DNA of 64,000 nt from Streptomyces sp. S.PNR 29 (GCF_030386795.1 NZ_JANUQM010000016.1:155298-219297), one strand, 5' to 3'; counted from the stretch's first letter, positions 43,646 through 52,600 are shown. The notes: a model not told the origin generated them from the letters alone. A program made the numbers and translations.

Positions 43646-44926
43646 TCACGGGATCACACCCTCGGATCGCAGGGCATCGTCGATCTGGTCGCCGATGGTT
43701 TCGACCGAACTCACCGGCTCGATCGCCGACGGCGGCGACAGTGTGTGGGAGACCGCGATCGACACGTTCTGGTAGGCAGGGGTGATCGGGCGTACGCTCG
43801 CCGATTCCAGGGCGGCCAGTACTTCCCGGGAGAACGGGTACTGCTTCATGAACGCCGGCTCGTCGTACAGGGCGCGCAGGGTGGGTGGCAGGCCGCCCAT
43901 CAGCGCGGCGGTGAGCTGGTTCTCCCGGTTGCGCAGGCACAGGGCCGCTTCGAAGGCCAGGTCCGGGTGGCGCGAGTAGGCGCTGATCGCCAGGTCGATG
44001 CCGCCGATGGTGGGCCGCGACGGGCGGTCGGCGTCGACCCGGGGGTACGGCGCCCAGCGGAAGTTCTTGAACAGCTGCGGGTTGTTCTGCCTCATCGACG
44101 GATAGACGAACGGGTAGTTGATCTCGAACGCCGCCACGCCCGCCTCCATGGCGAGGCGGTTCTGGTCCTCCATCTGGTTGGGCAGGGAGGGGTCCGCGGC
44201 CACGGAGTTCGCCAGCTCTCGCATGATTCCGGCGGCCCGCGCGGCGGGAGGGCCGAGGGAGGGCTCGGTCGCGGTCGGGTTGAGGATGGAGCCGCCGGCG
44301 CTGTTGATCAGCGTGTTGAACCAGACGGTCAGACCCTCGTACTGGGCACCCTGGATCTCCACGAAGTGCGGTTTGCCCTGCCGGGCGAGGTCGCGGGCCA
44401 TGTCCAGCATCTCGGACCAGGTCTTGGGCGGGGTGGGCACCAAGTCCGAGCGGTACCACAGGAGTTGGGTGTTGGTGTTGTACGGGACGGCGTACAGCTT
44501 GCCCTTCCAGGTCGACGTCTGCAGCGGTACGCGCAGGGTGCCCTCGGTGGCCTGCCGCTTCGCCGCCCCCGTCCACTCCCGGATCCAGCGCGCCTCGGCG
44601 AACTCCGCCGCCCAGGTGACGTCCAGCCCGAGGATGTCGAGCGAGTCGTCCTCGGCGGCGAGCCTGCGGACCATCTGCTGACGCTGCCCGTCGGCGGCGC
44701 GCGGCAGCTTGTTGTAGCTGATCCGGTAGCGGCCGCCGGACGCCCGGCTGCACCGGTCGGCAGCCATCTGGAGCGCACCGGAGTCGTCGGGGAAGTTGTA
44801 CCAGTTGAGGGTGGGCCGACCACCGCCCTCGTCACTGCCGCACGCGGCGAGCGTCGACGCCAGCAGCGGCAGGACGGCGAACGCCCTCAGCCAGCGCGTC
44901 CCTTTTGAGCGGCACCTCACGTGCAC
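43646..44926 (-). CDS. Sugar-binding lipoprotein (CUT1, LpqY-like)
   Basis: A 426-residue extracellular receptor. A basic N-terminus and hydrophobic stretch end in the lipobox STLAAC. The mature part has family 1 solute-binding features: LNWYNFPDDSGALQMAADRC, GGRYRISYNKLPRAADGQRQQMVRRLAAEDDSLDILGLDVTWAAEFAEARWIREW and YNTNTQLLWYRSDLVPTPPKTWSEML. This order resembles LpqY of the mycobacterial trehalose importer LpqY-SugABC, so trehalose is a candidate ligand; that is inference. Start is GTG at 44926 or 44920; GGAG precedes both. A promoter-like TTGATG/TAGCGT pair lies upstream at 44995-45023. Confidence 0.82.
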   Translation of the reverse strand: MHVRCRSKGTRWLRAFAVLPLLASTLAACGSDEGGGRPTLNWYNFPDDSGALQMAADRCSRASGGRYRISYNKLPRAADGQRQQMVRRLAAEDDSLDILGLDVTWAAEFAEARWIREWTGAAKRQATEGTLRVPLQTSTWKGKLYAVPYNTNTQLLWYRSDLVPTPPKTWSEMLDMARDLARQGKPHFVEIQGAQYEGLTVWFNTLINSAGGSILNPTATEPSLGPPAARAAGIMRELANSVAADPSLPNQMEDQNRLAMEAGVAAFEINYPFVYPSMRQNNPQLFKNFRWAPYPRVDADRPSRPTIGGIDLAISAYSRHPDLAFEAALCLRNRENQLTAALMGGLPPTLRALYDEPAFMKQYPFSREVLAALESASVRPITPAYQNVSIAVSHTLSPPSAIEPVSSVETIGDQIDDALRSEGVIP

Positions 44927-44994
44927 GCGCTCCACACCTCGCTTCCGGGACGGCGGCGCGGGACTCACACCCCGCGGAGATGGTCTCCCGGCGA

Positions 44995-45023
44995 ACGCTA
45001 AGCACAACATAAGGCAACATCAA
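44995..45023 (-). promoter_or_regulatory. Probable promoter of the CUT1 sugar importer operon
   Basis: On the minus strand TTGATG (45023-45018) is followed after 17 bp by TAGCGT (45000-44995), in a locally AT-rich stretch (45001-45060). The distance to the GTG start is about 70 bases. Confidence 0.5.
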
Positions 45024-45136
45024 GGACATAACTACATAAATCACCCAATACGCAGCGTCGGGTCGCGGCACGGATGGTCAAGCGGTGGAGACGCAAGGTC
45101 AACGACAGCGGCGGCTCGGACCAGGAAAATGACTGA

Positions 45137-45168
45137 GGGCCTTGTTCCACCGAAGTGGAACAAGGCCC
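45137..45168 (-). terminator. Intrinsic terminator of the second tRNA-Pro
   Basis: GGGCCTTGTTCCAC (45137-45150) pairs perfectly with GTGGAACAAGGCCC (45155-45168). On the minus strand the loop is UUCG, a very stable tetraloop, and a TCATTTT tract follows. It lies 28 bases downstream of the tRNA 3' end. Confidence 0.85.
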
Positions 45169-45196
45169 CGCCCTGGCTGACACGCCAGGCATTCTG

Positions 45197-45270
<74 letters not shown>

Positions 45271-45494
45271 TTGCCCGCCTGACCTGGGGTTTCCCCTGGC
45301 CGGACGCGCATGGAAACAATACCGCACTCGGGCCGGTGGTCGCGCGCCGGTTTCCTGGGGGCCGGCGACACCCCTCGCCGCACCCGGCGCTTGACCTGAA
45401 TCGGGAGCTTCCTGCCGGGCGGGGCGGTGCCGGTGCCCGGGTGACAGCAGCCCCCGAGCAGGTCGGCTCTGCCGACGGCGAAGCTCGGACCGGG

Positions 45495-45525
45495 AGGCGG
45501 AGGCCACGCGTCTCCGCCTTTTTTC
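45495..45525 (+). terminator. Intrinsic terminator with T-tract, no gene upstream
   Basis: AGGCGGAG (45495-45502) pairs with CTCCGCCT (45512-45519) and is followed by TTTTTT on the plus strand. Nothing recognisable is encoded on the plus strand between the tRNA (45270) and this site, so it may end an unannotated small RNA or insulate the MFS promoter, which starts just after it. The rest of 45271-45494 holds no gene I can support. Confidence 0.75.
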
Positions 45526-45550
45526 ATTTCTTCTTACCTTCCCCGCACAT

Positions 45551-45607
45551 CGAAACGATTGAGTTTCGTTGCAGGCCTGCCCTAGATTCCTGTACGAAAC
45601 CGTTTCG
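45551..45607 (+). promoter_or_regulatory. MFS efflux promoter with two TetR-type operators
   Basis: A -35 TTGAGT (45559-45564) and -10 TAGATT (45583-45588) with an 18-bp spacer precede the MFS gene. CGAAAC-6-GTTTCG (45551-45568) overlaps the -35, and CGAAAC-C-GTTTCG (45595-45607) covers the expected transcription start. The same motif recurs upstream of the TetR gene at 51057-51111, so that repressor probably controls this pump. Confidence 0.75.
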
Positions 45608-45628
45608 GACTAATTGTGGGTGAGTGCC

Positions 45629-47950
45629 ATGACGACAGAGCCCTCGGCCGACACCGTCCAGGCCGGGCTGTACGGCCGGACCCCAGCGCAGGCGAAGCAT
45701 CGATGGTGGGCGCTGGCCGTGATCGGCCTGGCTCAGCTCATGGTGGTGCTCGACGCGACGATCGTGAACATCGCGCTGCCGTCCGCCCAGCAGGACCTGG
45801 GCTTCGACAACAACGGACGGCAATGGATCGTCACCGCGTACTCGCTGGCGTTCGGCAGTCTGCTGCTGCTCGGCGGGCGACTCGCCGACCTCTTCGGCCG
45901 TAAGACGACCTTCATCATCGGCATCGTCGGCTTCGCCGCGGCCTCGGCGCTCGGCGGCGCCGCCCATGGGTTCACCATGCTGGTCGTGGCGCGTGCGGTG
46001 CAGGGGCTGTTCGGTGCCCTGCTCGCTCCGGCGGCGCTGTCGTTGCTGACGACGACCTTCACCGACGCCAAGGAACGCGCCCGGGCGTTCGGCGTATTCG
46101 GTGCCATCGCCGGCTCAGGGGCCGCCGTGGGACTGGTTCTCGGCGGTCTGCTCACCGAGTACCTGGACTGGCGCTGGACGCTGTACGTCAACGACATCAT
46201 CGCGGTGCCGGCCCTGATCGGTGCGATCGTCTTCGTCAGCCGTTCCGTCCCGGCCGTGCGGCCGCAGTTGGACATCTTCGGTGCCGTCCTGGTCTCCGGC
46301 GGCCTGTTCGGCATCGTCTACGGCTTCGCCAACGCGGAGACCCACGACTGGGACAACTGGATGACCTGGGGCTTCCTCGCCGGAGGTGGCGTCCTGCTGC
46401 TGGCCTTCTTCCTCTGGCAGGCCCGGGCGAAGCACCCCCTCCTGCCGCTCAGGGTGCTGGCCGACCGCGACCGCGCCGCCGCCTTGTCGACCATCCTCAT
46501 CTCGTCCGCCGGGATGTTCGGCGTCTTCCTCTTCCTCACCTACTACCTGCAGTCGACGCTGGGCTACTCGCCGGTGAAGAACGGCGTGGCCTTCCTGCCG
46601 ATGGTGGGCGCGCTGATGGTGCTGGCGCAGTTGTCCACCAACTGGCTGGTGCCGAAGATCGGACCCAAGATCGTCGTGCCCGTCGGCCTGCTGGTGGCCG
46701 CGGGCGGCATGGTCTGGCTGACCCGCCTCGGCCTGGACAGCAGCTACGCGGCACATGTGCTGCCGCCGCTGCTGCTGTTGGGCGCGGGGCTCGGTATGTC
46801 GATGCCCGCGGCGATGAGCTACGCCACCCTGGGAGTGCAGGCGAGCGACCAGGGCGTCGCCTCGGCGTCCGTCAACACCACCCAGCAGATCGGCGGTTCG
46901 ATCAGCACCGCGCTGCTGAACACCCTGGCCGCGAGCGCCGCCACCGACTATGCGCAGGACCACCTGAACGACCCGCTGGTCAAGGCGAACGCCGCGCTGC
47001 ACAGCTACGAGGTCGCCTACTGGTGGTCGGCCGGGTTCTTCGCCTTCGCCGTGATCGTCACGGTGCTGCTGTTCCGCTCCAGGAAGAGCGCGAGCGCGCC
47101 CGCCGAGGAATCCGAGGAGCAGGCTGAGGCCCCGGCCGCGGTCGGACCCGAGGCCGCCGGGCAGACCGCCCCCACGGCTGCGCCTCCGATCGCCGACCCG
47201 GTCATCCGCGGACGCGTCCGGGACGGGGCCGGCGCACCCGTGCCGCGCACCGCGATCACCCTGCTGGACTCGGCCGGCCACCAGGTGGCCCGCACCACCT
47301 CACGGGAGGACGGCTCGTACGCGCTGGACACCCCCGAGCGCGGCAGCCTGGTCCTCATCGGCTCGGCACCCGGTCACCAGCCGCAGGTCGCCACCCTGAG
47401 CCTGAACGGCACCCCGGTCTCCCACGACCTCGTGATCCTCCCCGGCAGGGGCGGCGTGGCCGGTACCGTGCGCGGCGGGGACGGCGACGCCCTGTCCGGC
47501 GCCCTGGTGGTGGCCACCGACCAGGGCGGTGAGGTGACGGCCTCCACTACCACGGGAAACGACGGCGGGTACCGCGTCAGCGACCTGCTGCCCGGCGACT
47601 ACACCCTCAGTGTCAGCGCCCCCGGCCACCGCCCGGCCGCCGTGCCGGCCACCGTCACCGCCGAGGGCGCGCACTGCGACATCCAGTTGCTCGTCGCGGC
47701 GACGCTGCGCGGGACGGTGCACACCCAGGACGGCCGTGCGCTCGACGACGCCCGCGTCACCCTGCTCGACGCCGCCGGCAACGTCGTGGGGACGCACACG
47801 ACCGGCGTCGACGGGAGCTACTCCTTCGCCGACCTCTCCAGCCAGCAGTACACCGTGATCGCCAGCGGCTATCCGCCGGTCGCCACGTCGATCACGCTGA
47901 ACGGCAGCGAGGACGGCGTCGACATCCTGCTGAGCCACAAGGAGGCGTGA
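45629..47950 (+). CDS. DHA2 (EmrB/QacA) MFS transporter with three C-terminal beta-sandwich domains
   Basis: A 773-residue protein. Residues about 20-490 are a 14-helix drug:proton antiporter with the motif C-type and family segments VIGLAQLMVVLDATIVNIALPSAQQDLG, GGRLADLFGRK (motif A) and FGAIAGSGAAVGLVLGGLL. After an acidic, proline-rich linker (about 495-525) come three tandem carboxypeptidase-regulatory-like/CnaB-type units of 80-85 residues, each with G-x-V-x-D...A-x-V-T-L-L-D...T-x-x-D-G-x-Y-x-x...L-P-x-x-Y-T. EmrB-type pumps normally end at about 500 residues. ATG at 45629 has only a weak binding site. Controlled by TetR-type operators. Confidence 0.9.
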   Translation: MTTEPSADTVQAGLYGRTPAQAKHRWWALAVIGLAQLMVVLDATIVNIALPSAQQDLGFDNNGRQWIVTAYSLAFGSLLLLGGRLADLFGRKTTFIIGIVGFAAASALGGAAHGFTMLVVARAVQGLFGALLAPAALSLLTTTFTDAKERARAFGVFGAIAGSGAAVGLVLGGLLTEYLDWRWTLYVNDIIAVPALIGAIVFVSRSVPAVRPQLDIFGAVLVSGGLFGIVYGFANAETHDWDNWMTWGFLAGGGVLLLAFFLWQARAKHPLLPLRVLADRDRAAALSTILISSAGMFGVFLFLTYYLQSTLGYSPVKNGVAFLPMVGALMVLAQLSTNWLVPKIGPKIVVPVGLLVAAGGMVWLTRLGLDSSYAAHVLPPLLLLGAGLGMSMPAAMSYATLGVQASDQGVASASVNTTQQIGGSISTALLNTLAASAATDYAQDHLNDPLVKANAALHSYEVAYWWSAGFFAFAVIVTVLLFRSRKSASAPAEESEEQAEAPAAVGPEAAGQTAPTAAPPIADPVIRGRVRDGAGAPVPRTAITLLDSAGHQVARTTSREDGSYALDTPERGSLVLIGSAPGHQPQVATLSLNGTPVSHDLVILPGRGGVAGTVRGGDGDALSGALVVATDQGGEVTASTTTGNDGGYRVSDLLPGDYTLSVSAPGHRPAAVPATVTAEGAHCDIQLLVAATLRGTVHTQDGRALDDARVTLLDAAGNVVGTHTTGVDGSYSFADLSSQQYTVIASGYPPVATSITLNGSEDGVDILLSHKEA

Positions 47951-47967
47951 GCCCCCTGCTCACACGG

Positions 47968-48008
47968 AAGCGTCCGCCTCCCGGGATCATCCGGGCGGCG
48001 GACGCTTT
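47968..48008. terminator. Bidirectional terminator between MFS and MMPL genes
   Basis: AAGCGTCCGCC (47968-47978) pairs with GGCGGACGCTT (47997-48007); inner CCGG bases extend the stem. It lies between two convergent genes and has A/T ends on both sides, so it can serve both. Confidence 0.75.
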
Positions 48009-48066
48009 GACGTCGGCGCCTGTCAGTCAAGGGGCCTCACAGGGCACCGGCGCCCACGAGCACCGG

Positions 48067-50292
48067 CTACCGCACCGGCGCGGGGGTCGGCTCCCGCTCG
48101 ATGGACGCAACCTCCGGGTTGGCCTGCGCGCGCAGGCCCTCGCCCTCCACGTCCACGTTGGGCAGGGCGCGGTCCAGCCACTTCGGGAGCCACCAGGCCG
48201 CCTTGCCCAGCAGGGCCAGGACGGCCGGGACGATGGCCATACGGACGATGAACGCGTCGAAGAAGACCGCGATCGCCAGCCCGAAGCCCATCATCTTGAT
48301 CATGGACTCGCTGGAGCTGATGAAGCCGGCGAAGACGGCGATCATGATGATCGCGGCGGCCGTGACCACGCGCGCGCCGTGCTTGAAGCCGGTCACCACG
48401 GCCTGCTGGGGCCGCTCGCCGTGGACGTAGGCCTCGCGCATGCGGGTCACGAGGAACACCTCGTAGTCCATGGCCAGGCCGAAGACCACGCCGATCAGGA
48501 AGATCGGCGTCATCGACATGATCGGGCCGGTCTCCTCGACGCCGAGCAGATCGGCCAGCCAGCCCCACTGGAAGACCGCGACCACGGCACCGAGCGCCGC
48601 AAGCACCGACAGCAGGAAGCCGAGGGCCGCCTTCAGCGGGACCAGGATCGAGCGGAAGACCACCATCAGGAGCAGGAAGGCGAGGCCGACCACCAGGCAC
48701 AGGTAGGGGATCAGCGCGTCGGTCAGCTTCTGCGAGAAGTCGATGTTCATCGCCGTCGTGCCCGTCACCAGCACTCGCGCGTCCGTGTCGGCCTTGACGC
48801 CGTCCGCCTTGTCACGGATGCCGTGCACCAGGTCCTCGGTCTCGGTCGAGGACGGCTTGGAGTCCGGGACGACGGTGATCGTCGCCGTGTCGCCGGCCTT
48901 GTTGAAGGCCGCCGGAGTGACGGTCGAGACGTCCTTCAGGCCCTTGATCTCGTCGCTCACCGTGGTGGCGGCCGCCTTCGGGTCGGCGCTGTCCTTCGCG
49001 TCGACGACGACCATCAGCGGGCCGTTGAAGCCCGGGCCGAAGCCCTCCGAGAGGAGGTCGTACGCCTGCCGCTGCGTCGTGGACTTCGGCTGGGTGCCGT
49101 CGTCGCCCAGCCCCAGCTCCAGCTGGGTCACCGGGACGGCCACCGCGCCGAGAGCGGCCACGGCCAGCAGCAGGACGGCGGCGGGACGGCGGACGACGAA
49201 GCTCGCCCAGCGCGTGCCCATGTTGGGCCTGGTCTCGGCGTTGTCGTGCACCTTCTTGCGGCCCCACCGCTTGCTCTTCCTGCCCAGCGGCTGGATCTTC
49301 CGGCCCGCGTACCCGAGCAGCGCCGGGATCATCGTGAGGGCGATCAGTACCGCGATGGCGACCGTGGCCGCCGCCGCGATGCCCATCTTGGTCAGCATCG
49401 GGACATTGACGACCGCGAGCCCGACGAGCGCGATCACGACCGTCAGTCCGGCGAAGACCACCGCCGAGCCCGCCGTGCCGGTGGCCCGGCCGACCGCCTC
49501 CTCGCGCTCGCGGCCCTCGGCCAGCTCGGCCCGGTAGCGGGAGACGATGAACAGGGCGTAGTCGATGCCGACGGCGACGCCGATCATCAGGGCCAGCGTG
49601 GAGGTGGTGGTGCCGAGGTCGAGCGTGCTGGCGAGGGCCGTGATGCCCGCCACGCCGATGCCCACTCCGATGATCGCGGTCAGCAGCGGCAGCCCGGCCG
49701 CGACCAGCGAGCCCAGGGTGACGACGAGGACGACCGCGGCGATGGCGAGGCCGACGATCTCTCCCGCTCCCGTCTCGGGCGTCGCCTGGAGCGCGTCACC
49801 GCCGACCTCGACGGTCAGCCCGGAGTGCCGGGACTCCTCCACCGTCCTGTCCAGGTAGTCCTTGGTGGAGTCCTTCAGCTCCATGGCGGGGACGTCGTAC
49901 CTCACCTGGGCGTAGGCGATCGTCCCGTCCTTGCTCACCGCGTGCGAGGTGAACGGGTCGGTGACGGAACCGACCTCGGCGCCTCCACGGAGCTCCTTGA
50001 CGGTCTGCGTGACGACGGCCTTGTTGTCGGGGTCCCTCATCTTCTCTCCCGAGGGAGCCTTGAAGACGACCCGCGCGGTCGCGCCGTCCGCGCTCATGCC
50101 GGGGAAGCGCTGGTCCAGCAGGTCGAAGGCCTTCTGGGCCTCGGTGCCGGGGATCGAGAAGGACGACGATCCCGCGGAGGGGGCGTTGAACGCCGCGACG
50201 CCTGCGACGGCCAGCAGCGCCGCCCAGAAGAGGGCTACGAAGTGCCGTCGCCGGAAGGCGAACCGGCCGAGTTTGTAAAGGAAGGTGGCCAC
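48067..50292 (-). CDS. MMPL-family RND transporter
   Basis: A 741-residue MMPL-type exporter with 12 predicted membrane helices in two repeats, each with a large extracellular loop. The first helix is FVALFWAALLAVAGVAAFNAPSAG; helices after loop 1 include VGLAIAAVVLVVTLGSLVAAGLPLLTAIIGVGIGV and the GVAVGIDYALFIVSRYR motif with the proton-relay Asp; the second repeat has FLIGVVFGLAMDYEVFLVTRMREAYV. A basic loop RKIQPLGRKSKRWGRKK lies between repeats. It is downstream of the TetR gene in the same direction (145-base gap), so it is probably a target or operon partner. Likely exports lipids or hydrophobic drugs. Confidence 0.92.
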   Translation of the reverse strand: MATFLYKLGRFAFRRRHFVALFWAALLAVAGVAAFNAPSAGSSSFSIPGTEAQKAFDLLDQRFPGMSADGATARVVFKAPSGEKMRDPDNKAVVTQTVKELRGGAEVGSVTDPFTSHAVSKDGTIAYAQVRYDVPAMELKDSTKDYLDRTVEESRHSGLTVEVGGDALQATPETGAGEIVGLAIAAVVLVVTLGSLVAAGLPLLTAIIGVGIGVAGITALASTLDLGTTTSTLALMIGVAVGIDYALFIVSRYRAELAEGREREEAVGRATGTAGSAVVFAGLTVVIALVGLAVVNVPMLTKMGIAAAATVAIAVLIALTMIPALLGYAGRKIQPLGRKSKRWGRKKVHDNAETRPNMGTRWASFVVRRPAAVLLLAVAALGAVAVPVTQLELGLGDDGTQPKSTTQRQAYDLLSEGFGPGFNGPLMVVVDAKDSADPKAAATTVSDEIKGLKDVSTVTPAAFNKAGDTATITVVPDSKPSSTETEDLVHGIRDKADGVKADTDARVLVTGTTAMNIDFSQKLTDALIPYLCLVVGLAFLLLMVVFRSILVPLKAALGFLLSVLAALGAVVAVFQWGWLADLLGVEETGPIMSMTPIFLIGVVFGLAMDYEVFLVTRMREAYVHGERPQQAVVTGFKHGARVVTAAAIIMIAVFAGFISSSESMIKMMGFGLAIAVFFDAFIVRMAIVPAVLALLGKAAWWLPKWLDRALPNVDVEGEGLRAQANPEVASIEREPTPAPVR

Positions 50293-50437
50293 GGGACGTA
50301 CTCCCGGTCAGTCGTGGGTTGTTCAGGGCAGGGGGGACCGGCCCGACGACGATGGGGGTCCCGCCCATGCCCTTGAGGCAATGGGGGAGGTCGTGTCAGG
50401 TACGGCTGAACTGCGTTGCTGGGGACTGGGCGAGGGG

Positions 50438-51037
50438 TCAGACGCCGAGAACGGGGAGGACCACGGCGTCGAGGTAGGAACGGAAGAACGCCCGCGTCGG
50501 CGGGCGGTTGTCGATCACGGTACGGGCGACGAGCGCGCCGATCAGCATGTGCGCCACATAGTCCAGCGCGGGGTTGTCCGCACGGACCTCGCCCCGGTCG
50601 ACAGCGCGCTGCGCCACCCGGCGGCAGTCGTCCATTTCCGGTTCGACGAGCTGTTCCCGGAAGACGCGCATGAGGTCCGGGTTGTGGTGCATCGCCATGG
50701 CCAGACCGCGCATCAGCGAGGAGGTCTGTTCCATGGCCGATTCGTCCCCGCGGGAGAGCAGGGCGTGAAAGTCGCCCCGCAGTGATCCCGTGTCGACGTC
50801 GGCGCTGCTGCCCGGCTTGGTGTGCCGCATCGCCCTGACGACCAGCTCGGCCTTGCCGCCCCACTGGCGGTAGAGCGTGGCTTTGCTGGAGTGGGTACGT
50901 GCCGCCACTCCGTCCATGGTCAGGCCGTCATAGCCGACCTCGCGGAGCACATCGAGCACGGCCGAGTACACCTCGGCCTCGCGCTCGGGCGTGATCCGAC
51001 CGCGACGCGGCGCTGCGACCTCGGTCATGTCACTCAC
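50438..51037 (-). CDS. TetR/AcrR-family repressor
   Basis: A 199-residue repressor. The helix-turn-helix is in residues 15-65: GRITPEREAEVYSAVLDVLREVGYDGLTMDGVAARTHSSKATLYRQWGGKAELV. The C-terminal ligand domain resembles the TetR_C_11/16 type (LLSRGDESAMEQTSSLMRGLAMAMHHNPDLMRVFREQLVEPE). ATG at 51037 with GGAGAGGTG upstream. Four copies of one operator motif, two at its own promoter and two at the MFS promoter, suggest it autoregulates and controls both efflux systems. Confidence 0.9.
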   Translation of the reverse strand: MSDMTEVAAPRRGRITPEREAEVYSAVLDVLREVGYDGLTMDGVAARTHSSKATLYRQWGGKAELVVRAMRHTKPGSSADVDTGSLRGDFHALLSRGDESAMEQTSSLMRGLAMAMHHNPDLMRVFREQLVEPEMDDCRRVAQRAVDRGEVRADNPALDYVAHMLIGALVARTVIDNRPPTRAFFRSYLDAVVLPVLGV

Positions 51038-51056
51038 CTCTCCAGAGCGCAGCCAG

Positions 51057-51111
51057 AACGAAACTGTTTCGTTCCCCTCACTCCTCCGCAGTGTAGTACG
51101 GAACCGTTTCG
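51057..51111. promoter_or_regulatory. Two TetR-type operators at the tetR promoter
   Basis: AACGAAAC-T-GTTTCGTT (51057-51073) is a perfect 8-bp dyad. CGGAAC-C-GTTTCG (51099-51111) matches it with one mismatch. A TACACT -10-like element lies between them on the minus strand. Both resemble the operators at 45551-45607. Confidence 0.75.
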
Positions 51112-51266
51112 TTTCGCACTCCCCATGCGGCTCTCAGCCGAGAGCCGGCCGCGGGACCGTTGAAACGGCTTCCCGGGCAGTGCCGCCCGCCAGGGCAGTG
51201 CTTACGTGAGGCCTCACGGCAGGTTGCGGTGGGTCATGAGTGACGGTGAGTCAGTTCCGGCTCGTG

Positions 51267-52478
51267 CTAAGGCGTGTGGTCGCGTCGGGGAAGCAGGAGC
51301 GGGGTGGTCAGGACGAGCAGTCCCGCGACCGTGATGGCGGTGCGTGGGCCGGTGGCGTCGGCGAGCAGCCCGGCGAGCGCGGTGAGGACGGCGATGGACG
51401 CCTGCTGGCCGATGGACCAGGCCGACAGGGTCCGGGCGACGAGATGTCCGGGCGTGCATTCGAGCCGGTAGGTGGCGAGCACCGGGGTGTACAGGCTCAT
51501 GTTGATGATGATCGCCAGCTCGACGGCTATCACGGTGATGAGACCCACGACGCCGGGACGGACGAAGGCCAGGCCGATGAGCCAGACCGCTCGCAGGGTG
51601 CCGACGGTCCGGAAGACCCGGTGCCGTCCGTAGCGGGCCACGACGCGCCGGGCCAGCCGGGAGCCGATGAGTCCGCCGAGGCAGGGGGCGGCGAAGGCGA
51701 GGCCGTACTGCCACGGCGGGAACTCGAGCCGGCGGAGGAGCAGCACGGCCAGCAGCGGCTCGGTGGCCATGATCAGACCGGAGACGAGCATCTGGTTGAG
51801 GTAGAGCGCCCTCAGACCGGGGTGGCCCATGATGTGTCGCCAGCCGGCGAGCAATGCGCCTGCCCGGACCGGGCTTTTACCGGTTGGTCGCGGCGCTTCT
51901 TCTCGACCGCGGATCGCGGTGATGCACAGCGCTGAGAGCAGATAGCTGAGCCCGTCGGCCACCACAGTGGTGACCGGCCCGAACAGACCGATCGCCGCCC
52001 CGCCCAGCGGTGGCCCGACCGCGATGGAGCTCCAGTTCGTGGACTCGAACCGCGCGTTGGCGACGAGCAGGCCATCCGGCCGGACGAGGGCCTTGAGGCA
52101 GGCGCCACTGGCCGCGTTGAAGGCGATCTTGGCTGCGGCGACCAGCGCCGAGATCACGAGCAGCTGGACGAAGCCGAGCCGGCCGAAGGCGTAGGCGACC
52201 GGGATCGTCGCCATGGCCGCGAACCGGGTCAGGTCCATCGCGATCATGACCGGGCGTTTGCGCCGGAACTCCACCCACGGCGCGAGTGGCACCGCGATCA
52301 GCGCACCCACCGCGGGCCCCACCGCAGACAGCGCGGACACCTCAGCGGGGCCGGCATGCAACACCAGCACGGCGATCAGCGGCAGCGCACCGAATCCCAG
52401 CCCGGACCCATACGCACTCACCGCGTATGCCGCCCACAGCCAGCCGAACTGCCGGCCCAACGGTCTCCTGCCCAGCAT
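51267..52478 (-). CDS. MFS transporter
   Basis: A 403-residue, 12-helix MFS protein of the MFS_3/enterobactin-exporter-like type: RRPLGRQFGWLWAAYAVSAYGSGLGFGALPLIAVLVLHAGPAEVSAL at the N-terminus, WVEFRRKRPVMIAMDLTRF (motif A region), NARFESTNWSSIAVGPPLGGAAIGLFG and GWRHIMGHPGLRALYLNQML. ATG at 52478 (MLGRRPLG) has AAGGGGAG 10 bases upstream; a longer in-frame start at 52529 or 52562 would intrude into the promoter shared with lysR. Substrate unknown. Confidence 0.88.
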   Translation of the reverse strand: MLGRRPLGRQFGWLWAAYAVSAYGSGLGFGALPLIAVLVLHAGPAEVSALSAVGPAVGALIAVPLAPWVEFRRKRPVMIAMDLTRFAAMATIPVAYAFGRLGFVQLLVISALVAAAKIAFNAASGACLKALVRPDGLLVANARFESTNWSSIAVGPPLGGAAIGLFGPVTTVVADGLSYLLSALCITAIRGREEAPRPTGKSPVRAGALLAGWRHIMGHPGLRALYLNQMLVSGLIMATEPLLAVLLLRRLEFPPWQYGLAFAAPCLGGLIGSRLARRVVARYGRHRVFRTVGTLRAVWLIGLAFVRPGVVGLITVIAVELAIIINMSLYTPVLATYRLECTPGHLVARTLSAWSIGQQASIAVLTALAGLLADATGPRTAITVAGLLVLTTPLLLPRRDHTP

Positions 52479-52585
52479 GCTCAGCGCGCTCCCCTTGGCG
52501 ACCCACACGAACAAACCGACGTTGACCATGAGAGCTAAGCGGGCTGGATAACAGCAGGTCAAACAACTGCCCTACCGGCTTTCCA

Positions 52586-52600
52586 CAACCATCCGTTGTT
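52586..52600. promoter_or_regulatory. Possible LysR operator between divergent MFS and lysR
   Basis: ACAAC-CATCC-GTTGT (52586-52600) is a perfect 5-bp dyad of 15 bp total, the size of a LysR-type binding box, placed 18 bases upstream of the lysR start and facing the divergent MFS gene. A partial extra half-site CAACTG lies at 52564. Confidence 0.5.

Noticed and set aside
45271..45494. A guanidine-type or other known riboswitch before the MFS pump
   Set aside because: I could not match the sequence to a known riboswitch consensus, and the MFS gene has its own promoter after the terminator.
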